Shown: positions 1 through 13,568 of the stretch, one piece after another
How positions within the stretch are numbered: the first letter of the stretch is position 1
Layout: the number at the start of each line of letters is the position of its first letter
From: an uncultured Candidatus Poseidoniales archaeon
Lineage (GTDB): Archaea > Thermoplasmatota > Poseidoniia > Poseidoniales > Poseidoniaceae
NCBI GenBank assembly: GCA_902563095.1
Contig: CACEWA010000010.1
Span: forward strand, 1-40,720
DNA length: 40,720 bases
Reading direction: 5' to 3'
Position numbers and translations under genes: made by a program
Notes under the pieces: generated by a model
Databases searched by the model: none
The model's input: the letters and a program-made list of their open reading frames with translations, nothing else
What the model was told of the DNA's origin: nothing

Positions 1-2
1 CC

Positions 3-584
3 ATTGTAATCTCGATTGCCGCAATTCCATTTGAGGCACAAGAGACAAGGCTGAAAGTAAGTAAAGAAGGGCTATCAAAATTAGAAGCAAATTCTGATGT
101 TTGTGTCCGCCTGGATTTAGATCGTTTGGCATGGCAGGCCCGAGAAAGAGGTACAGATTGGCGCTTAGGAGCATCTTGGGTTGAGGAATTTGTCGATGGA
201 TTGGTAAGAACTCTGATGAGATTAGGTCTAATCAATTTAGATATGATGGACTTGAAAACTATTGTTGGACATTCAGGTGGTTCAACATTAATGGTCGGCC
301 AAGGCGACCCTGATGATGCAAATGGTCTATTGCAAGATGCGATGAGTGCTCCACTTGCGAATTTGTCATTTGATGGAGCCAAGGCTTGTTTACTCCAAAT
401 TGAAGGTGGACCAGGGATGACAGTAGGACAGGTTGGTTTGATTGCAGATGCCTTTACAGCAAGGTTTGACGAGGACGCACAAGTGATTTTAGGTGCCCGA
501 GTAAGCGATGACTTACAAGGTAGAATTAGAGTTGTTGCAGTTGTGGCAGGTTTGGAAGAGAAATCGAATTTAAGCCTCGTCTGA
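3..584 (+). CDS. ftsZ: FtsZ/tubulin-family GTPase, C-terminal part (5' end outside window)
   Basis: FtsZ-like GTPases polymerise into cytoskeletal filaments, usually the division ring. The reading frame is already open at base 3, so the start and the GTP-binding Rossmann half lie upstream of the window. What is visible is the end of the GTPase domain (IVISIAAIPFEAQE resembles the V-T-x-PF-x-FEG strand; LRLDLDR-like stretch; LINLDMMDLKTIVGHSG resembles the helix H10 region of FtsZ) and the C-terminal activation domain (KACLLQIEGGPGMTVGQVGLIADAF, then QVILGARVSDDLQGRIRVVAVVAG, matching the FtsZ 'ii-GA...rv-viatG' ending). No long C-terminal tail is present. The last 15 bases overlap the convergent gene's end. 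Archaea may carry FtsZ1, FtsZ2 and CetZ paralogues; the order of motifs favours FtsZ, but the subtype cannot be settled without the N-terminal half. Confidence 0.85.
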   Translation: MVISIAAIPFEAQETRLKVSKEGLSKLEANSDVCVRLDLDRLAWQARERGTDWRLGASWVEEFVDGLVRTLMRLGLINLDMMDLKTIVGHSGGSTLMVGQGDPDDANGLLQDAMSAPLANLSFDGAKACLLQIEGGPGMTVGQVGLIADAFTARFDEDAQVILGARVSDDLQGRIRVVAVVAGLEEKSNLSLV

Positions 585-1877
585 TTCTGCCAATTCAACA
601 TCATCGTCTTCCCATTCAGTATCTTCAGAAATGTCGATGCCTTTTTCCCAATCAATCTCTTGATCTTCTTGCCATTCTTCTTCAGTTTCTTCTTGAGAAT
701 CAGAACCATCATCTTCAGAAATTTCTTCTTCCTTTTGCTCTTCTGTTTTGGTTATATTCACGGATTTAGCGTTCAAGAACATCTCCGATGTCATTCTACT
801 GGTTCTAAGTGTAGGCCTTAGTAGAAGCATCATTGCGCCAATGGAAAGAACGTGTCCAAAAATCAAGACTTCTGTAAGGTTGTCAAATGTACCTGTAAGC
901 AGTGCTACTGAACCAGCATACGCATATCCAAATGAAATTCCCAATGGTAAAGACGCATTTTGTGAAATCAATCTCTTTCCATCCCTTACCGTATAGGTAG
1001 TTAGTGACCAAACAGCGAAAATTACAGTAAACGCCATCAGTAAACCTTCTTCGATTATTGTGGATATATCCGATGGATTCATTGCCGTCCTTCTGTATAC
1101 ACTGAATGCGTGCCAGGTGATGAATAATTGTGCAACTATCATCCACTTGAATGAAAATGCAGCCATCCCCTTTTCATTCCCTGAAGCTTCCCTTTCATCA
1201 CGGGTCAACCAGAGTGTAGCCACCTGTAAGATTATGCTGACCAGTATGAACGCAATTCCACCAAGCAGTGCATCTTGAAGCGTCATCTTTTCGGTCTGAG
1301 AAATAATTTGACCCAGCCACAAAATGACTAGAGCAAAAACCTGCACAACTACAACTTGCGATGCAGTAGAGATTTTCTCCTGATAAGTATGCAGTTTCGC
1401 ATCTCCTAATCCATTTGCTAACCATTCAACCATTCCTGCTCTGAACGATGCAGCTTGTGCTATTGACCAGACTATGAATAGAGATGCTAGGAGCGGTGAT
1501 ATCCAACCGTTATCATCACCTCCAGTGAAACTCCATAGGATTCCAACAATAATTCCTGCAATCAATATAGGAACTATCGTTATTCTGAAACTGAATAATA
1601 AACGGACAAACCAATTAGCATCACCCTTTTGCTCAGGTAATTTGGTAAGACTTTGAATTAAATTTGAATTTGAGAGAACGGCGATCAATACATATGAAAT
1701 CGCTAGTGAAATGAATGACATCGCAACTAGGACTTCTTGAGAATCAACTAGGAACAGTAGTAAGGTGGAGATTAATGCAATCATAATGATGTGAGGTAAT
1801 GTCCTTGGTGAAAGCATATTTTTGATCAATTGGAATATTCCAATCTGCTCAAATTGCTTCTCAGGTTCCTCGCTCAT
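570..1877 (-). CDS. Polytopic membrane protein with acidic C-terminal tail
   Basis: No recognised family. From the start at 1877 (MSEEPEKQ) the protein has 435 residues. A short charged N-terminus is followed by about nine or ten hydrophobic segments, for example LPHIIMIALISTLLLFLV, ITIVPILIAGIIVGILW, VVVVQVFALVILWLG and LIFGHVLSIGAMMLLL. The final 65 residues are almost all Glu, Asp, Ser and Trp, so the tail is a disordered, strongly negative cytoplasmic or surface segment. The frame is open further upstream to 1964, but that would run over the divergent small gene starting at 1940; 1877 or 1907 are better starts. Its 3' end overlaps the convergent ftsZ-family gene by 15 bases. It could be a transporter or a scaffold; nothing in the sequence decides. 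Confidence 0.8.
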   Translation of the reverse strand: MSEEPEKQFEQIGIFQLIKNMLSPRTLPHIIMIALISTLLLFLVDSQEVLVAMSFISLAISYVLIAVLSNSNLIQSLTKLPEQKGDANWFVRLLFSFRITIVPILIAGIIVGILWSFTGGDDNGWISPLLASLFIVWSIAQAASFRAGMVEWLANGLGDAKLHTYQEKISTASQVVVVQVFALVILWLGQIISQTEKMTLQDALLGGIAFILVSIILQVATLWLTRDEREASGNEKGMAAFSFKWMIVAQLFITWHAFSVYRRTAMNPSDISTIIEEGLLMAFTVIFAVWSLTTYTVRDGKRLISQNASLPLGISFGYAYAGSVALLTGTFDNLTEVLIFGHVLSIGAMMLLLRPTLRTSRMTSEMFLNAKSVNITKTEEQKEEEISEDDGSDSQEETEEEWQEDQEIDWEKGIDISEDTEWEDDDVELAESDEA

Positions 1878-1939
1878 AGGTCCGCCCGAACCGGCGAGTG
1901 ATGGCATTATGTTAAGACAAGTGCCCTTGAGCATTAGGC

Positions 1940-2224
1940 ATGGCCAAGAAATTGACAAAGGCATTGCGGGGCAAACGCCGGTGGATTGGCTGCACTTGTA
2001 CTAGTTTTAACTCAAGAAATGAATTGGAAGATTACTTGTCCAATTTACCGGTTAAGTTATATGATTTTGAGGATGGTAAATGTATTTTAGTGGTCCGTTT
2101 AGAAGATTATGATTCCATCAAAGAATCCTTGTCCGAAGGCAGAGTATTATCCAGTACTTCGAGTGGCAAAATCAGATTGGTTCGTGAGAGAATGCAATTT
2201 TCTCGTAAGCCAAGAAAGCGTTGA
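1940..2224 (+). CDS. Small basic protein, possible Pop5/Rnp2-like RNase P subunit
   Basis: A 94-residue basic protein. It starts with a Lys/Arg-rich segment ending in LRGKRRWIG, comparable to the LRxKxRYIxF opening of archaeal Rnp2 (Pop5). Later it has CILVVRLEDYDSIKESL, similar to the strand-helix of Pop5 that carries VRxxR, and ends SSGKIRLVRERM with a basic tail, similar to the SGTIxxxRxR ending of that family. Pop5/Rnp2 is a protein subunit of RNase P that helps the catalytic RNA cut the 5' leader from precursor tRNA. The protein is short for Pop5 (often 110-150 residues) and the middle helices are reduced, so this is a tentative motif-level match. It is divergent from the membrane protein on the left, with 62 bases between starts, and is followed after 26 bases by a membrane-anchored protein. 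Confidence 0.55.
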   Translation: MAKKLTKALRGKRRWIGCTCTSFNSRNELEDYLSNLPVKLYDFEDGKCILVVRLEDYDSIKESLSEGRVLSSTSSGKIRLVRERMQFSRKPRKR

Positions 2225-2250
2225 AGTGCTAAATCGTCCCCCGTTGCAAT

Positions 2251-2775
2251 ATGGGAGCAGGAGGAGCGGCACCACCTGTCAAGAGCGAGGATGTAATGAT
2301 CCTCATCGGCTCGACGATTCTTTTGACAATGTTAGTCATACAAGCATGGTCAACTCCAACTACTATCCAATGCTATGATTCCACCGATATAGATGCTGAA
2401 AGTGGTGATTGTGAAACATTTGAAGTAAAATTTGATTTGTCGGAAGGGGATATTTTCACATTGGAAGTCTTTGAAGGACAAATTCAGCCCACAGTAGTAC
2501 TTCCATCAGGCGATTATATTTATCTTGATGTACAAGAAAAAGAGTGGGAATATTCGGCTGAAAATTCAGGTGTACATACTTTCATTATTGCCGGAATTGA
2601 TTCGGATTCCGATGATATTGGAGATGATGCCGTTATCGATTTTTCAGTAAGTCGTGGAATTTTGATAGATTATGGGTTGTATCCAATAGGGGCACTAATC
2701 TTGGTATTTGGAATTTTGAAGCGAATTTCAAATCGAGTAGAGGATGAGCCGATGGAAGCAGTGTTAGATGATTAG
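2251..2775 (+). CDS. Small membrane protein with extracytoplasmic beta domain
   Basis: Unrecognised 174-residue protein. Residues about 17-34 (ILIGSTILLTMLVIQAW) form an N-terminal transmembrane or signal-anchor helix. The middle, roughly 35-145, is acidic and rich in alternating hydrophobic residues, with two cysteines (IQCYD and GDCETF) that could form a disulfide; it looks like a beta-sandwich domain outside the cell. A second hydrophobic segment (LYPIGALILVFGILKRI) near residue 150 returns the chain to the cytoplasm, ending in a short charged tail. It follows the Pop5-like gene by 26 bases on the same strand, so co-transcription is plausible. The last four bases overlap the convergent methyltransferase-biotin ligase gene. 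Function unknown. Confidence 0.75.
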   Translation: MGAGGAAPPVKSEDVMILIGSTILLTMLVIQAWSTPTTIQCYDSTDIDAESGDCETFEVKFDLSEGDIFTLEVFEGQIQPTVVLPSGDYIYLDVQEKEWEYSAENSGVHTFIIAGIDSDSDDIGDDAVIDFSVSRGILIDYGLYPIGALILVFGILKRISNRVEDEPMEAVLDD

Positions 2776-4133
2776 ATCCATTCTATATCTTCGCCATCGT
2801 CAATAATCTTGTCTCCTAGTATCAATTCTCCACGTTCGTTTAATCCAAATTTTTTGTAGATTACACCATCATACTTTGGTTTTCCAGAATTCGACATAAA
2901 ACTCACCACATGCTCTCTGATAATTTCTAAATTAATCGGAGGGATGTCTTGCTTTTCTTCAAGAAGTGATGATAATTCACGATTTAATCTAACATCTAAT
3001 TCTTCATGTGTAATTTCAGTAAGTTCATCTAAGCTGGCAATCTTGATTTTGTCAAAATTTTCACCATTTTTTAGGTTGATACCAATGCCAATTATTACCT
3101 TAGTTTGATTATTCAGAGTTTTACCTTCCACCAATATCCCACATAGTTTCTTACCATCCAAAATAATGTCATTTGGCCATTTGAGTTTAAGTCTTTGATC
3201 ATTGATAGAATTTAGTACTGCAAGTCCTCCCGAAAGTTGTAGCATACCAGGATTAAAATCCTCTCCTTCCGAGACAATCCATGAGCCCGCATATGAACTT
3301 TCTATAGAGAACCATTCTCTATTCCTTCTACCCCTTCCTGAATGTTGCCTAGATGTAGAAATATGACTTCCAATGCCTGAGTATTTCATCAGATCATCAT
3401 TGGTAGAACCGGTACTTTTGACATATTCTGATATTGCATTTTCAAATGGCCTCCACAAACAAAAAATTGCTATTTTCTCACCGTCTTCAAAATCAAACTT
3501 GTCCCATTTACGTATGGCGAATATTTTGTTATTGAAAGTCACATTTTCCCTGCTAAGAATTAGAATTCTACCATTAGGTGCAAGTAATTGGTTACTAACG
3601 ATGCAGCTAATCATCCTATTTCCTAATCCTTCTTCATCAGTGTCAATCAATGCAGCCTCTTCCATCGGCCCTAAAACATCCTTAATTTCAGAAACAGGAA
3701 TGTAGGGTAAATTCCAAATTATCAGGTCAAAATTCCCCTCGAAAGGGAATTTTTCAGGACTAACTCCTCCTTCCTTGATTTTTCCTTGTAGATTATATGA
3801 TTCTAGATTTCCTTTAGTAGCAGCAACTGAGAATGGGTTGATATCACAAGCACTAACATTCCAGCCAAGGGATGCTGCTAGCAAACATAATGCTCCTGAT
3901 CCACAACCGATTTCTAATAATTTTCTACCTCTTCCTGGGCCGAAAGATATCAGCCTTGTAGCCATTAAATCAGTGTCTTCTCTAGGAGGATATACCGTTG
4001 GCGGAATTGTAAGTTCAAATTTGTATTCATTTGATGGATTCCAGAGCACTGGCCGGGAAGGTCGGACCAATCTTTCGACTTCTTTAGACGCATCTTCGGG
4101 TGAGAAAAATCCGCCGTCAGTCATTGGACTCAT
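2772..4133 (-). CDS. HemK-like methyltransferase fused to biotin-protein ligase
   Basis: One continuous 453-residue frame holds two enzymes. Residues about 15-230 are a class I SAM methyltransferase of the HemK/PrmC/Mtq2 type: an upstream YPPREDTDLMA segment (the PPxEDT motif of archaeal and eukaryotic Mtq2-like proteins), SAM motif LLEIGCGSGALCLLAA near residue 75, and NLPY at about 141-144 in place of the usual NPPY. Residues about 240-400 are a BirA/LplA-fold biotin ligase: STN, SRQHSGRGRRNREW (biotinyl-AMP loop), KLKWPNDI, GKKLCGILVE and GIGINL. There is no DNA-binding domain, so it is a ligase and not a repressor. Start 4133 (MSPMTDGGFF) is preferred because the longer in-frame extension to 4229 has no family similarity; 4124 is another candidate. 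Likely roles are methylation of a protein Gln (release factor) or similar substrate, and biotinylation of an acyl-CoA carboxylase carrier. Confidence 0.88.
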   Translation of the reverse strand: MSPMTDGGFFSPEDASKEVERLVRPSRPVLWNPSNEYKFELTIPPTVYPPREDTDLMATRLISFGPGRGRKLLEIGCGSGALCLLAASLGWNVSACDINPFSVAATKGNLESYNLQGKIKEGGVSPEKFPFEGNFDLIIWNLPYIPVSEIKDVLGPMEEAALIDTDEEGLGNRMISCIVSNQLLAPNGRILILSRENVTFNNKIFAIRKWDKFDFEDGEKIAIFCLWRPFENAISEYVKSTGSTNDDLMKYSGIGSHISTSRQHSGRGRRNREWFSIESSYAGSWIVSEGEDFNPGMLQLSGGLAVLNSINDQRLKLKWPNDIILDGKKLCGILVEGKTLNNQTKVIIGIGINLKNGENFDKIKIASLDELTEITHEELDVRLNRELSSLLEEKQDIPPINLEIIREHVVSFMSNSGKPKYDGVIYKKFGLNERGELILGDKIIDDGEDIEWI

Positions 4134-4314
4134 TCGCTCCAAAGTGCCGCTGCCTTTATGCCTCTTGGAGAATCGGAATTTTACTGTAGCAAACCTATAC
4201 GTGGCTCCTGTGTTGCGTTTTGACAACATCCTATTGGATTTAGGGCCGAAGCATTTATGTCTATGAGTAGAATTCCAAGCATGTCGAAGAGGTTCTCCTC
4301 AGACCCGCTCTGTC

Positions 4315-4336
4315 CTGCGTTCAGCGTAGTTTTTTT
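4315..4336 (+). terminator. Possible hairpin plus T-run
   Basis: CTGCG-TTCAG-CGTAG can pair (one G-T wobble) and is directly followed by seven T (4330-4336). A smaller hairpin, GAGG-TTCT-CCTC, sits at 4289-4300. The 262-base gap between the methyltransferase-biotin ligase start (4133) and the tRNA (4396) contains no convincing protein gene. These stems could end a small transcript running rightward or insulate the tRNA/rpo operon; this is a weak call made from base pairing alone. Confidence 0.25.
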
Positions 4337-4395
4337 GCTGGCGGAGGATTTAAGAACCCTATACAGGTCGGCCAAGAAGCCCAACACATACATTT

Positions 4396-4469
4396 GGGCC
4401 TGTAGCTTAGTCAGGTAGAGCGTCCGGCTTTTAACCGGACGGTCGCGGGTTCGAACCCCGTCAGGCCCG
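4396..4469 (+). tRNA. tRNA-Lys (anticodon UUU)
   Basis: A complete cloverleaf is visible. Acceptor GGGCCTG (4396-4402) pairs with CAGGCCC (4462-4468), discriminator G4469. The D arm is GCTT/GAGC, the anticodon arm TCCGG/CCGGA with loop CTTTTAA (anticodon TTT at 4430-4432), the variable loop has five bases, and the T arm is GCGGG/CCCGT with loop TTCGAAC. There is no intron and CCA is not encoded. It lies 49 bases ahead of rpoH on the same strand; a TATA-like CTATACA near 4360-4367 sits at about the right distance for its promoter. Confidence 0.97.
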
Positions 4470-4518
4470 CCTGACAAGAACAGGACCGGTGTATGAGGGG
4501 CTAGGCGGGGTGTGTGTT

Positions 4519-5139
4519 ATGGTAGTAAAGTCGGCAACTAAGAAGCGATTAATGGAAATGGGCATCGCAGAAGAATATGCTCACAAACTTGCGACAGATC
4601 GAAACATGACTGATATCAAGGCAATGCCTGCTGATGAAATTGCATCGGTTCTCGGCGTTTCCAAAGACGACGAAATTTTCACCGGCGCAATGAATGCGCT
4701 TGCAGAATTAGGTCAGCGCAGGCAGAAGCGCAGAAGCCGGAAAATTACTATTTCGAGAAAAGCTCTTGATGACGATGATATGGATTTGGCTGGTACCAAA
4801 TTCAATGTCTTAAATCACGTCTTAGTACCTCACCAGGAATTAGTTCCAGTCGAAGAAGAGGAAGAGCAACTCGCTCCATGGGGCCTCTTGACTAATGATT
4901 CAGAAACTGGCGAGTCCAGACTTGCTAAGGAATTGTTGCCAAAGATTCTGATTACTGATCCAGTTGTCCAAGTGATAAAGGAAACCACTGAAAGGGCTCA
5001 TGATGCTGCGTCTGGAGAAGACGAAGAACATGTGCCTCTGCCGGCCGGATGGTTGGCAGACCGTGTGTTGAAGGTTGTAAGACAATCTCCATCAGCCGGT
5101 GTTTCTGTGGCTTACAGATTAATTGTGGAGGGCAGCTGA
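4519..5139 (+). CDS. rpoH: RNA polymerase subunit H (Rpb5 homologue) with extra N-terminal domain
   Basis: Subunit H corresponds to the C-terminal assembly domain of eukaryotic Rpb5 and sits in the jaw of the polymerase. The canonical part begins near residue 95 (FNVLNHVLVPHQELVP), continues through LPKILITDPVVQVI, and ends VVRQSPSAGVSVAYRLIVE, the signature RpoH ending. Archaeal RpoH is usually about 80 residues; here the protein has 206. The first 70 or so residues ([20 protein letters not shown]...) form a small helical domain, followed by the basic linker RRQKRRSRK; almost the same domain opens RpoA''. There is also an acidic insertion of about 20 residues before the last motif. Start 4519 is chosen because RpoA'' begins with the same MVVKSATKK; the ten upstream in-frame residues are not conserved. 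First gene of the rpo operon. Confidence 0.95.
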   Translation: MVVKSATKKRLMEMGIAEEYAHKLATDRNMTDIKAMPADEIASVLGVSKDDEIFTGAMNALAELGQRRQKRRSRKITISRKALDDDDMDLAGTKFNVLNHVLVPHQELVPVEEEEEQLAPWGLLTNDSETGESRLAKELLPKILITDPVVQVIKETTERAHDAASGEDEEHVPLPAGWLADRVLKVVRQSPSAGVSVAYRLIVEGS

Positions 5140-5142
5140 GCC

Positions 5143-5150
5143 GAGGTGGT
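5143..5150 (+). promoter_or_regulatory. Shine-Dalgarno-like site for rpoB
   Basis: GAGGTGGT lies three bases ahead of the ATG at 5154 and just after the rpoH stop. It supports 5154 as the rpoB start rather than the first in-frame ATG at 5049, which lies inside rpoH. Confidence 0.55.
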
Positions 5151-5153
5151 ACC

Positions 5154-8100
5154 ATGAAGGAGATTATTGAATCATTTTTCCGAGAACGTAGCCTAGTCAA
5201 TCACCAGTTGGCTTCTTATGACGACTGTATTCCATCAGGAGACAACTCTCTATCAAGAATGGAAAAGATTGTTCGCAGTATCAGAGTTGGTACCGATGAA
5301 GAAGTAGAGGATGATAAGGGCGGATTAATCAAACTTGACGTAATCGATCAAGATATCATTATTCGAGTTAAGAATATTCAACTCGGGGAGCCAACTATCC
5401 GTGAAGCAGATGGTAGTGACCATCCTTCACAGCCTATGGAATGCCGCCTAAGAAAGTTGACTTACATGTCACCTGTAAGGATGGATTTCACAATTTACCG
5501 AAATGGTGTACCTACACAACCTGAAAAGGGAGTACAAGTAGGAAATATGCCGATTATGGTTCGTAGCCGTAGATGTAACTTACACTCAAACCACATCGCA
5601 GGAGACCGTGTCCTACACCCTACTACTTCTGATGAAGATAGAAAGATGTGGGAAGAACTACTTAGACAAAAGGGAGAAGACCCACTAGACCCTGGTGGCT
5701 ATTTCATTATCAATGGAACTGAAAGAGTTCTAATTTCAATGGAAGATTTGGCTCCAAACCGTGTTACAGTTGAAATCAACAAGCGATATGCTAAGAAGAC
5801 TGAAGTTGCGAAAATTTTCTCTCAAAGAGACGGTATGAGAAAGCCTCTCACTGTGGAAAAGCGCCGCGATGGAATGCTAATGGTCAAGATTAGTACTGCT
5901 GGAACAACCGCAATTCCAGTTGTATTGTTAATGCGTGCTCTTGGTATTGAGAACGACCAAGAGCTTTTCCAAGCAATCGCAGGTCCAACTGAGACTTTCA
6001 AATTCATTGTTGCTAACATCAACGAAGTTAAGGATAATGAAGAATATGCTGTCGATTCAATGGAAGAAGCCCATGGCTGGCTAGAGAAGAAATTCGCTGC
6101 AGGGCAGCAGAAAGAATACAGAGAAGCTAGAGTAAACCAACTTCTAGATCGTGAATTACTACCTCACTTGGGAGATCAAGTCGAAGACCGTAAGAAGAAA
6201 GCGATTTTCCTAGGAAGAATTGTCCGCCAAGTTCTAGAAATGGCAATTACAAGCCGCAAGCCAAACGATAAGGACCACTACGCAAACAAGCGTGTACGCT
6301 TGGCAGGTGACTTAGTCGAAGATTTGTTCCGTGTATCAATGGGACAACTTGCTCGTGACTTGAAGTACCAATTAGAGCGCCACCACAACAGGAAGCGTGA
6401 ACTAAAAATCACATCTTGTTTGAGGCCAGATGTTCTAACAAGCAAAATCATGCACGCACTTGCCACTGGAAACTGGGTTGGTGGGCGTTCAGGTGTAAGC
6501 CAACTGCTTGACAGAACTACTTTCCTTTCCGCGTTATCACACATGCGCCGTGTAACCAGTCCACTGGTTAGAAGTCAACCTCACTTCGAGGCACGTGACC
6601 TGCACCCTACCCAATGGGGTAGGTTATGTCCTAACGAGACACCTGAAGGTCAGAATTGTGGTCTGGTGAAGAATGCAGCTCAGATGATTGACATCTCTGA
6701 AGCGATTCCTGAGGAAGAAATCCGCTCTCGTTTGGATGAGATGGATGTATTCCAACCAGATGATTGGACAGATGGTGATAGAATCCACGTTAACGGTGAC
6801 ATATACGGTGTTCACAAGCGTGGAAAGAATTTGGTATCTCAATTCAAGAACGCTCGCCGCCGTGGAGCAATCAGATCTGAAGTGTCCATTAGGTATGATA
6901 GTGTCAACAAAGATATCTTCATCAACACTGACAAAGGTCGAATTCTTAGGCCAGTTCTAATTCTATATGACGGTGCACCTAGATTAACTCAGAAGCACCT
7001 AGAGATGGTTTCTTCTGGTGAAATGACATTCAAAGATCTAGTCAATGAAGGAGTTGTTGAATGGATTGATGCTGAAGAGGAAGAAGATCTCTACATATCA
7101 CCTCGTCCGTTCGTACTTCCAGAAGTTGTCCCTGAAGGAAATGAATTCGCTGGAAGACCAGTTAGCCATTCCAATGTTACTTGGTTGAACCTAGGCGAAC
7201 CATCTGCTACAGAAGCAAACCTTCAGGCTAGAGTTACTCTACCTAACGGTGAAAAGGCGGATGCTGTGTTCAAGGTACCCTTGCTATACACCTCTGAGCA
7301 TACTCACTGCGAAATAGATCCACAGTTGGTATTGGGTGTTTGTGCATCATTGATACCATACCCTGAACACAACTCTACTCCTCGTGTTACAGGTGGTACT
7401 GCGATGGTCAAGCAATCATTGGGTCTACCAAGTTCTAACTATAGGCTAAGACCAGATACAAGGTTGCATATTCTGCATTATCCTCAGCGTTCGATTACTC
7501 ATACGCAAGCTATGGATACTACAAAGTTCGATGACAGGCCAGGAGGTCAAAACTTCATTGTTGCAGTTATGAGTTTGCATGGCTACAACATGCAAGACGC
7601 TGTCATCATGAATAGATCTAGCATTCAACGTGCTCTAGGTCGCTCTACATTCAACCGAACATACAACGCTGAACGCCGAAGATTCCCTGGTGGACAAGTT
7701 GAAGAAATCGAAATTCCAGGTACTGGACTCGAAGAAGTCAAGGGATTGAAGCCAGTAGGTGCTTACAGCCACCTTGAAGGCGATGGTCTCCCACATCCTG
7801 AGAAGTATCTAGAAGGCGGAGATGTGCTCGTTGGAAAGACCAGTCCTCCAAGATTCTTGGAAGAAACAGGTGCTGGCGCATTCTTGCAAGCGCAAGAGCG
7901 CCGTGAATCTTCGATGCCAGTTCGCCACGGTGAGAAGGGATGGGTCGACAATGTCTATGTTACAGAATCACTGGACTCTGGACGTCTAGTCCGTTGTATG
8001 GTTCGCTCGCACAAGGTTCCTGAAGTCGGTGATAAATTCGCATCTCGACACGGACAGAAAGGTGTCATAGGCAGACTTGTTGATGCTGAAGACATGCCAT

Positions 8101-8761
8101 TCACTCGTGATGGAATTGTTCCTGACTTGATTATCAACCCACACGCAATTCCTTCTCGAATGACCGTAGCTCACGTTCTAGAGATGATTGGTGGTAAGGT
8201 TGGTTCCCTAGAAGGACGCAGAATCGATGGAACCGCTTTCCGTGGAGAAAAGGAAGGAAGTCTACGTGACAGTCTTGTAAGAAATGGATACGCTCACACA
8301 GGCCGTGAAGTAATGGTTAACGGTGAAACCGGAGAAACATATCCTGCAGAAATCTTCGTTGGATGTATTTACTATCAAAAGTTGCACCACATGGTATCAG
8401 GAAAGATACACGCTCGCAGCCGTGGACGTGTACAGATTCTAACTCGTCAGCCGACAGAAGGTCGTGCAAGACAAGGTGGTCTAAGATTCGGAGAAATGGA
8501 GCGTGACTGTTTGATCGCTCACGGTGCTTCGATGGTAATCAAAGATCGTTTGTTGGATGAATCTGACGGAATCGACTTATTCGTATGTGCTCAGTCTGGT
8601 CACATTGCATGGTATGATCCAAAACGACGCACTTACGTATCACCAATACACGGTGATGGAGCAGAGGTTTACAAGGTACAGACCTCTTATGCATTCAAGT
8701 TGCTACTTGATGAGATGAAGAGTCTCGGAGTGGCAATGCGCCTAGAACTGGAGGACCGCAG

Positions 8762-8765
<4 letters not shown>
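5154..8765 (+). CDS. rpoB: RNA polymerase subunit B (beta-like), undivided
   Basis: Second-largest polymerase subunit, 1203 residues, with both halves (B'' and B' of many methanogens) in one chain as in Thermoplasmata. Family blocks in order: GGYFIINGTERVLISMEDLA (lobe), HPTQWGRLCPNETPEGQNCG (fork), GYNMQDAVIMNRSSI, VGDKFASRHGQKGVIG with the catalytic-site lysines, DLIINPHAIPSRMTVAHVLE, and GRARQGGLRFGEMERDCLIAHG near the end. The C-terminal clamp normally carries a zinc ribbon CxxC...CxxC; here only one cysteine survives (C1145 in FVCAQSGHIAWY) and the second pair reads SPIHGDG, so zinc binding there looks lost. Start 5154 gives the expected MKEIIESFFRERSLVNHQLASYD opening. Its stop overlaps the rpoA' start (ATGA), which implies translational coupling. 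Confidence 0.98.
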
Positions 8766-13530
<4,765 letters not shown>

Positions 13531-13553
13531 ATTCAACATTGAGAAGCAAAATT

Positions 13554-13560
13554 GTGGAGG
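13554..13560 (+). promoter_or_regulatory. Shine-Dalgarno site for rpl30e
   Basis: GTGGAGG lies eight bases ahead of the ATG at 13569, in a 38-base spacer after rpoA''. It is one of the clearest ribosome-binding sites in the window and fits translation of an internal operon gene. Confidence 0.6.
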
Positions 13561-13568
13561 AATGAAAA

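Noticed and set aside
4181-4477. Open frame on the minus strand across the tRNA, translating to GVRTRDRPVKSRTLYLTKLQAQ
   Set aside because: This is the well-known false translation of a tRNA gene's complement; the tRNA structure is perfect.
5049-5153. Upstream in-frame extension of rpoB starting inside rpoH
   Set aside because: The extension is a shifted translation of rpoH, and a ribosome-binding site plus the conserved MKEIIESFF start lie at 5154.
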